From: JBLKSS01 sp047607725
GTDB taxonomy: Bacteria; Pseudomonadota; Gammaproteobacteria; Enterobacterales; Enterobacteriaceae
Direction of reading: 5' to 3'
DNA length: 9,821 nucleotides
Assembly: GCF_047607725.1 (NCBI RefSeq)
Contig: NZ_JBLKSS010000160.1
Location: 1-9,821 of the forward strand
Shown: positions 5,850 through 9,821 of the stretch, one piece after another
How positions within the stretch are numbered: the stretch's first letter is position 1
Layout of the letters: every line of letters begins with the position of its first letter
The notes under the pieces: generated by a model
What the model saw: the letters and a program-made list of their open reading frames with translations, nothing else
What the model was told of the DNA's origin: nothing
Database searches by the model: none
Made by a program: the position numbers and the translations under genes

Positions 5850-7768
5850 AGTTGATGAAGATTATGGCTGCGGATTTCGTGCTGCAGCTTTGCAATAATC
5901 TCGTTAACGTCGATGCTGCCCAGGTCTTTACCGCGGCGTGTACGCACGGCAACCTTGCCTGCTTCCATCTCTTTATCACCGCAGACCAGCATGTAAGGCA
6001 CTCGACGCAAAGTATGTTCGCGGATTTTAAAGCCTATTTTTTCATTTCTCAAGTCTGCTTTCACCCGAATACCTGCCGCCGACAGTTTTTCCGTCAGTTT
6101 TGCGACATATTCCGACTGATTATCGGTAATGTTAATCATGACGACCTGCGTTGGCGCCAGCCAGGTCGGGTAGAAACCCGCATACTCTTCCGTCAGGATG
6201 CCAATGAATCGTTCCATTGACCCCAGAATAGCGCGGTGAATCATGACCGGGACCACCAGTTCGTTATTTTCCTCCACATAGGAGGCGTTTAAACGACCGG
6301 GCAGCGAAAAGTCCAGCTGCACCGTACCACATTGCCAGGCACGATCCAGGCAATCGAGAAGCGTAAATTCAATTTTAGGACCATAAAACGCCCCCTCGCC
6401 CGGCTGATATTCAAAGGCAATACCATTTTCCGTTAGCGCGGCGGCCAAATCCTGCTCCGCCCGGTCCCAGACGTCATCGCTGCCGATGCGCTTTTCCGGA
6501 CGGGTGGACAGTTTGACCAAGATTTTCTCGAAGCCAAACGTAGCGTACACATCATACACCATTTTGATGCAATTGTTTACTTCATCGCGTACCTGGTCTT
6601 CGGTACAGAAGATATGGGCATCGTCCTGGGTAAAGCCGCGCACGCGCATCAGGCCGTGCAGCGAACCGGACGGCTCATTGCGGTGGCAACTGCCGAACTC
6701 CGCCATGCGCAACGGCAGATCGCGGTAAGACTTCAGCCCCTGATTAAAGATCTGCACATGCCCCGGACAGTTCATCGGTTTGATGCAGTATTCCCGGTTT
6801 TCCGACGAGGTGGTAAACATATGCTCGGCGTAATTGTCCCAGTGGCCGGTCTTTTCCCACAGCACGCGGTCCATCATGAACGGCCCTTTCACTTCCTGAT
6901 ACTGATAGGCTTTCAGCTTCATCCGGACGAAAGCTTCCAGCTCGCTGAAAAGGGTCCAGCCATCGTTGTGCCAAAACACCATCCCCGGCGCTTCTTCCTG
7001 CATATGATAGAGGTCAAGCTGCTTGCCGATCTTACGGTGATCGCGCTTCGCCGCCTCTTCCAGATGCTGCAAATAGGTATTGAGCTGTTTTTTATCGCCC
7101 CAGGCGGTACCGTAAATGCGCTGCAGCATTTTGTTTTTGCTGTCGCCGCGCCAGTAAGCCCCAGAGGTTTTTTGCAAGGTGAAGTGGTGGCAGAAACGCA
7201 TATTGGGCACGTGCGGACCGCGGCACATATCCACATATTCTTCATGATGATACAGCCCGGGACGATCATCGCGGCTGATATTTTCGTCGAGGATAGCCAC
7301 TTTATAATCCTCGCCCCGCGCGACAAACGCATCGCGGGCCTGCTGCCAGCTAACTTTTTCCTTGATAACGTCGTAATCTTTTTCGGCCAGTTCGTGCATC
7401 CGCTTTTCCAACCGGTCAAGATCGTCCTGGGTCAGGGTATGATCGAGATCGACATCATAATAAAAGCCTTTATCGATGACCGGACCGATGGCCATTTTGG
7501 TATTCGGCCATAATTGTTTGATGGCGTGCCCCAATAAATGCGCGCAGGAGTGGCGGATTATTTCCAGCCCCGCCTCATCTTTGGCGGTAATGATGGCAAG
7601 CTGGGCATCGTGCTCAATGACATCGACTGCATCCACCAGTTCCCCGTTTACGCGGCCGGCGATGCAGGCTTTGGCCAAGCCGGGACCGATATCGCGCGCA
7701 ACATCAAGGGGAGAAACGGGATGTGCAAACTGACGCTGACTACCATCAGGAAGAGTTATAACGGGCAT
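5840..7768 (-). CDS. thrS: Threonine--tRNA ligase
   Basis: ThrRS charges tRNA-Thr in the cytoplasm. It is a class II synthetase dimer of 642 residues, as in E. coli. A TGS domain (about 1-60) is followed by the editing domain (about 65-225), which removes Ser-tRNA-Thr. The editing-site histidines lie at 73 and 77 (RHSCAH), and the partner Cys/His are in YVDMCRGPH. In the catalytic core, the zinc-binding Cys lies in MNCPGH and the zinc-binding histidines lie in TQDDAHIF and MIHRAILGS. These are at positions equivalent to E. coli Cys334, His385 and His511. The C-terminal anticodon-binding domain (about 535-642) ends HNLHQLEE. An AAGGA site lies 8 bases upstream of the ATG. The gene heads the cluster and is probably repressed by its own product through the leader operator at 7792-7882. 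Confidence 0.99.
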   Translation of the reverse strand: MPVITLPDGSQRQFAHPVSPLDVARDIGPGLAKACIAGRVNGELVDAVDVIEHDAQLAIITAKDEAGLEIIRHSCAHLLGHAIKQLWPNTKMAIGPVIDKGFYYDVDLDHTLTQDDLDRLEKRMHELAEKDYDVIKEKVSWQQARDAFVARGEDYKVAILDENISRDDRPGLYHHEEYVDMCRGPHVPNMRFCHHFTLQKTSGAYWRGDSKNKMLQRIYGTAWGDKKQLNTYLQHLEEAAKRDHRKIGKQLDLYHMQEEAPGMVFWHNDGWTLFSELEAFVRMKLKAYQYQEVKGPFMMDRVLWEKTGHWDNYAEHMFTTSSENREYCIKPMNCPGHVQIFNQGLKSYRDLPLRMAEFGSCHRNEPSGSLHGLMRVRGFTQDDAHIFCTEDQVRDEVNNCIKMVYDVYATFGFEKILVKLSTRPEKRIGSDDVWDRAEQDLAAALTENGIAFEYQPGEGAFYGPKIEFTLLDCLDRAWQCGTVQLDFSLPGRLNASYVEENNELVVPVMIHRAILGSMERFIGILTEEYAGFYPTWLAPTQVVMINITDNQSEYVAKLTEKLSAAGIRVKADLRNEKIGFKIREHTLRRVPYMLVCGDKEMEAGKVAVRTRRGKDLGSIDVNEIIAKLQHEIRSHNLHQLEE

Positions 7769-7791
7769 GCGGGTTTCCTTAATTTGCAGTG

Positions 7792-7882
7792 GTGATCCAT
7801 ACGCAAGATCACTTACAAACAGAACAAATATTAAATTTCAAAGGGTTAAACATGCTATTTCGCTACACATTGCGAAATATGT
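7792..7882 (-). promoter_or_regulatory. thrS leader operator with two tRNA-Thr anticodon-arm mimics
   Basis: The arm proximal to thrS (7792-7812) has the stem GTGATC/GATCAC closed by a T-G pair. Its 7-base loop is TGCGTAT, so CGT falls exactly at anticodon positions 34-36, and CGU is a Thr anticodon. The distal arm has the stem ATTTCGC/GCGAAAT (7878-7872 with 7863-7857) and an 8-base loop AATGTGTA containing TGT, the UGU Thr anticodon. Its stem can be extended by ACAT/ATGT (7882-7879 with 7853-7850) across a 3-base bulge. About 37 AT-rich, apparently unpaired bases separate the two arms. This matches the E. coli thrS operator, in which ThrRS binds arms 2 and 4 and displaces the ribosome. The structures are seen directly, and the function is inferred from the family. 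Confidence 0.85.
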
Positions 7883-7901
7883 ACACGAGGAGGAACACAA
7901 A

Positions 7902-7930
7902 CCCATTGGCACTCCTGCGTTACATGTCAA
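7902..7930 (-). promoter_or_regulatory. Candidate thrS promoter
   Basis: A perfect -35 hexamer TTGACA (7930-7925) lies upstream of the operator on the minus strand. The -10 at 17-base spacing would be AATGGG (7907-7902), which is poor. An alternative -10-like TAAAAT lies further upstream (about 7945-7940) but lacks a good -35. The position would give a thrS leader of roughly 125 bases containing both operator arms. Confidence 0.45.
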
Positions 7931-8071
7931 CCGGTGAGATTTTAACATCCCCACAGGAAAAAATCCTCTTTATTCAGCGCCCCCGACGCGTGGATTACCC
8001 TTTTTTGTCATCATGCGCATCATTGCACAGGCGAGATAATCAGCACGACGCGTACGGAGAATAAAGGGGAT

Positions 8072-8824
8072 GCATCCGAAGCGGAGTCAGCAAGGGTCGC
8101 CCCGCCCGTCAAACCGCTATCCCCCACGCTGAAATTTCTCAATGCAGGCGCCGCGCGATGACAATCGCGTCCCCCTGTCGATGCCATGAGCGCCTATCTG
8201 GACGGTTTTCATTTTTGCAATGGCGACAAGAATGGGCAACGGGAAGCGCACCCTTACGTCACCGCCTGGAATGAAGACGTGATGCAGGCTGTTATTGATG
8301 ATGGCAATACGCGCGATGCCAGACTGATTGGGCGTGGAATAGATCATCAGCGAAAGACTTTTCAGCCATTGCCGTTAGAAGAGAAAAAACGCTGGCACAG
8401 CCACCCCTACTAAGTTCAATCCGGCAGTCTTATTGCGCCAAGCTTACCTGCCCCGGCAGAGAAAGGGTTAATGGTGAAAATTGTCAACACCGAGGGCAAA
8501 ACGTGGCATACCGACCGGGAAAAAACGTTGCCGCTGGGTATGCCAGCCCTGATGATGGGATTCACCGACGACGGTCAATGGGATCCCAACTTGCTTGCTG
8601 ACCGCGATCGCCGTTTTGGCGTCGATACGAAAAAAATCCGCCAGGAGCGCCACGATATCATCACTCACCCCGTACGGGCGGGGGCGAACGCCTGGGAAAA
8701 CGGGCAGCCCATCCAGTTGCAAAGGGTCAACGGCGGTGGCGGACATGTGCGCGGAACGAGCGATTTTCGGCGTCGGAACAGACCCGCGACGGAAAATTTC
8801 GCTAAGACGTCGAGCGCCTGGTAA
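8072..8824 (+). pseudogene. DUF1264 / oil-body-associated-protein-like gene with two in-frame stops
   Basis: One plus-strand frame reads KPLSPTLKFLNAGAA, then PPVDAMSAYLDGFHFCNG, EAHPYVTAWNEDVMQAVI, LPLEEKKRWHSH, SGSLIAPSLPAPAEKGLMVK, LPLGMPALMMGFTDDG and DRDRRFGVDTKKI. This is the conserved order of DUF1264 proteins, which occur in plant oil bodies and in many bacteria. Their bacterial role is not known to me. Homology stays in one frame but is cut by TGA at 8159-8161 and TAA at 8411-8413. The latter stands where relatives have a Glu after HY. The usual doubled WHT motif appears single (GKTWHTDREK). No in-frame ATG marks the 5' end, so the start is approximate. A possible old start at 8013 (MRIIAQAR) lies in another frame. 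The tail after about residue QLQRVNGG may also be off-family. It is convergent with the downstream SDR remnant. Confidence 0.8.
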
Positions 8825-9032
8825 GCCGCCGGGGTGTGACTTGCCCTGCCCCGAGACAGGGTGCCTATTCAGCCCGGGGGACGCCAACGGCATTAATCAG
8901 CCCGCAGACTGCCCCTTGAGGGGGCGGCAGGCAGTCACCTCTCCCCTTAATTCTGGCGGCGCCGGCATCTAAAGCGCGCGCCGCGGAATACGTCATGCCA
9001 GAGGGAGATCCCCTGGCGGTTGCGCCGCGATC
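8825..9032. other. Non-coding interval between two converging gene remnants
   Basis: No gene is recognised here. The interval contains GC-rich hairpins without T tracts. CCCTG/CAGGG pairs 8844-8848 with 8857-8861. GACTGCC/GGCAGTC pairs 8907-8913 with 8930-8936, and an alternative inner CCCC-TTGA-GGGG hairpin lies at 8912-8923. These could be remains of a bidirectional terminator between the two converging genes. Confidence 0.5.
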
Positions 9033-9713
9033 TTAGCGGGCGAAATAGTCGCCCTGGCGCAGATCCGTTAACAAATCCGGCCCGGAGGGCGTCCAACCCA
9101 ACCCCGCGCGCGTATGCGCACTGGACGCCGGCATATCTGCGCCGAGAAAATTGGCTAGCCAGCCAAAATGTCCACGCTCGCGTGGCTCGACCGGCAGGCC
9201 CAATTGCTCGCCAATCACGCCGGCGATGTCCTTGCAAGAGAGGTTTTCATCGGCAACAGCGTGATAAATAGGCTCAGGGGGCGCTTGCTCCAACACCAAC
9301 CGATACAGGCGCGCGGCATCCGAACGGTGTACGTTGGCCCAGCGGTTTTGCCCGTCGCCCAGATAGGCGGACACGCCTTTTTCGCGCGCCAGAGCAATCA
9401 TGGCGGCAATAAAACCGTGATCGCCGCTGCCATGAACCGAGGCGGCGAGCCGTATGATGCATGCCCGCACGCCTTGCGCCGTCAACGCGTTCGCGGTGGC
9501 CTCGGATTGACGCGGATAGCCGAGCTCCGCGGGCGCAACGTCCTGTTCCGTTGCGACCCGTCCCGGCGCGATATGGGCTAACCCCGCGGTCACCAGCAGC
9601 GGGCGCGTGGTGCCCTTCAGCGCGCTGCCGATGGTCTCAATCGCTATGTGATCCTGCTGCGAACTTTCGGCGAAACGGGAAAAATGTAAGCGCCCCGTGG
9701 AGGACGTCTTGAA
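9033..9713 (-). pseudogene. NAD-dependent epimerase-type SDR gene, 5'-truncated
   Basis: The minus-strand frame resembles the C-terminal two thirds of an atypical extended SDR (NAD-dependent epimerase/dehydratase family). Landmarks are RLHFSRFAESSQQD, ALKGTTRPLLVTAG, CIIRLAASVHGSGDHGF, AREKGVSAYLGDGQNRW, VHRSDAARLYRL, IYHAVADENLS, HFGWLANF and the terminal GLGWTPSGPDLL. About 75 N-terminal residues are missing, including the glycine-rich NAD-binding motif. Homology begins near 9688. Further 5' the frame reads unrelated residues back to an in-frame TAA at 9716-9714. The only in-frame start is a GTG at 9593, which would give 186 residues without a Rossmann motif and with no clear ribosome site. 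The substrate cannot be inferred. It could instead be a shortened gene in use, but loss of cofactor binding argues against that. Confidence 0.75.
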
Positions 9714-9821
9714 TTATTGGTGGGTTTGTTGTATGGCCCGGTAAGAATATGTTCCACTACGATGCCTAGTGAACCCGCATCCTATAAGGGACGGCTGTCA
9801 GATCATGGATAATCCGGCGAT
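9714..9821. other. Unrecognised sequence at right edge
   Basis: The sequence beyond the point where SDR homology stops is not recognised. A plus-strand ATG at 9805 could start a gene reading MDNPA that runs out of the window. The preceding AAGGGA (9786-9791) is 13 bases away, longer than usual. Too little is present to call a gene or a mobile element. Confidence 0.35.

Noticed and set aside
6614..7513. 299-codon plus-strand frame inside thrS
   Set aside because: It is an antisense shadow. thrS is conserved over this whole segment, and the frame shows no family features.
7789..8064. 91-codon plus-strand frame over the thrS leader
   Set aside because: It overlaps the thrS operator and promoter region, resembles no known family and has no clear ribosome site.
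8159..8161. In-frame TGA considered as a selenocysteine or programmed readthrough codon
   Set aside because: No Sec-insertion hairpin is seen, relatives have no Cys/Sec here as far as I recall, and a second stop (TAA) follows downstream.
8117..8347. 76-codon minus-strand frame
   Set aside because: It is antisense to the DUF1264 remnant, which has clear homology in the plus-strand frame.
9168..9581. 137-codon plus-strand frame
   Set aside because: It is an antisense shadow of the SDR remnant, whose minus-strand frame has clear family motifs.

Overview
The window carries the conserved enterobacterial translation cluster thrS-infC-rpmI-rplT-pheM-pheS-pheT-ihfA, all on the minus strand (7768 down to 614). 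It is flanked on both sides by decayed genes. Every cluster protein matches its Escherichia coli counterpart closely in sequence, and in length as I recall the family (642, 180, 65, 118, 327, 795 and 98 aa). The organism is therefore a member of the Enterobacterales. An intact essential cluster between broken accessory genes that still look recognisable suggests a recently host-restricted bacterium. A Sodalis-like insect symbiont is my best guess, made from style and memory rather than from a database match.

Left edge (1-613): sixteen perfect GTCAG units run directly into the C-terminal end of an allophanate hydrolase gene on the plus strand. A hairpin-rich non-coding stretch follows, facing the 3' end of ihfA. 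Core (614-7970): thrS comes first, behind a leader that still shows the two anticodon-arm mimics of the ThrRS autoregulatory operator. infC starts with AUU three bases after the thrS stop. rpmI and rplT follow and end in a strong intrinsic terminator. pheM is a Phe-codon-rich leader peptide with an attenuator in front of pheS-pheT, and ihfA follows four bases after pheT. Right edge (8072-9821): a DUF1264 (oil-body-associated-protein-like) gene on the plus strand is broken by two in-frame stop codons. It converges on an NAD-dependent epimerase-type SDR gene on the minus strand that has lost its Rossmann N-terminus. The last ~100 bases are unrecognised.

The cluster joins tRNA charging (ThrRS, PheRS), initiation (IF3), 50S assembly (L20, L35) and a nucleoid protein (IHF-alpha). 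Several feedback loops are visible in the sequence: ThrRS on its own leader, IF3 through its AUU start codon, and tRNA-Phe charging through the pheM attenuator. Repression of rpmI-rplT by L20 is expected from E. coli but was not resolved here. The most unusual point is that pheM has lost the stop codon found in E. coli (TGT where TGA is expected). The leader peptide therefore runs to 21 residues, across the antiterminator arm. I found no convincing previously undescribed system.
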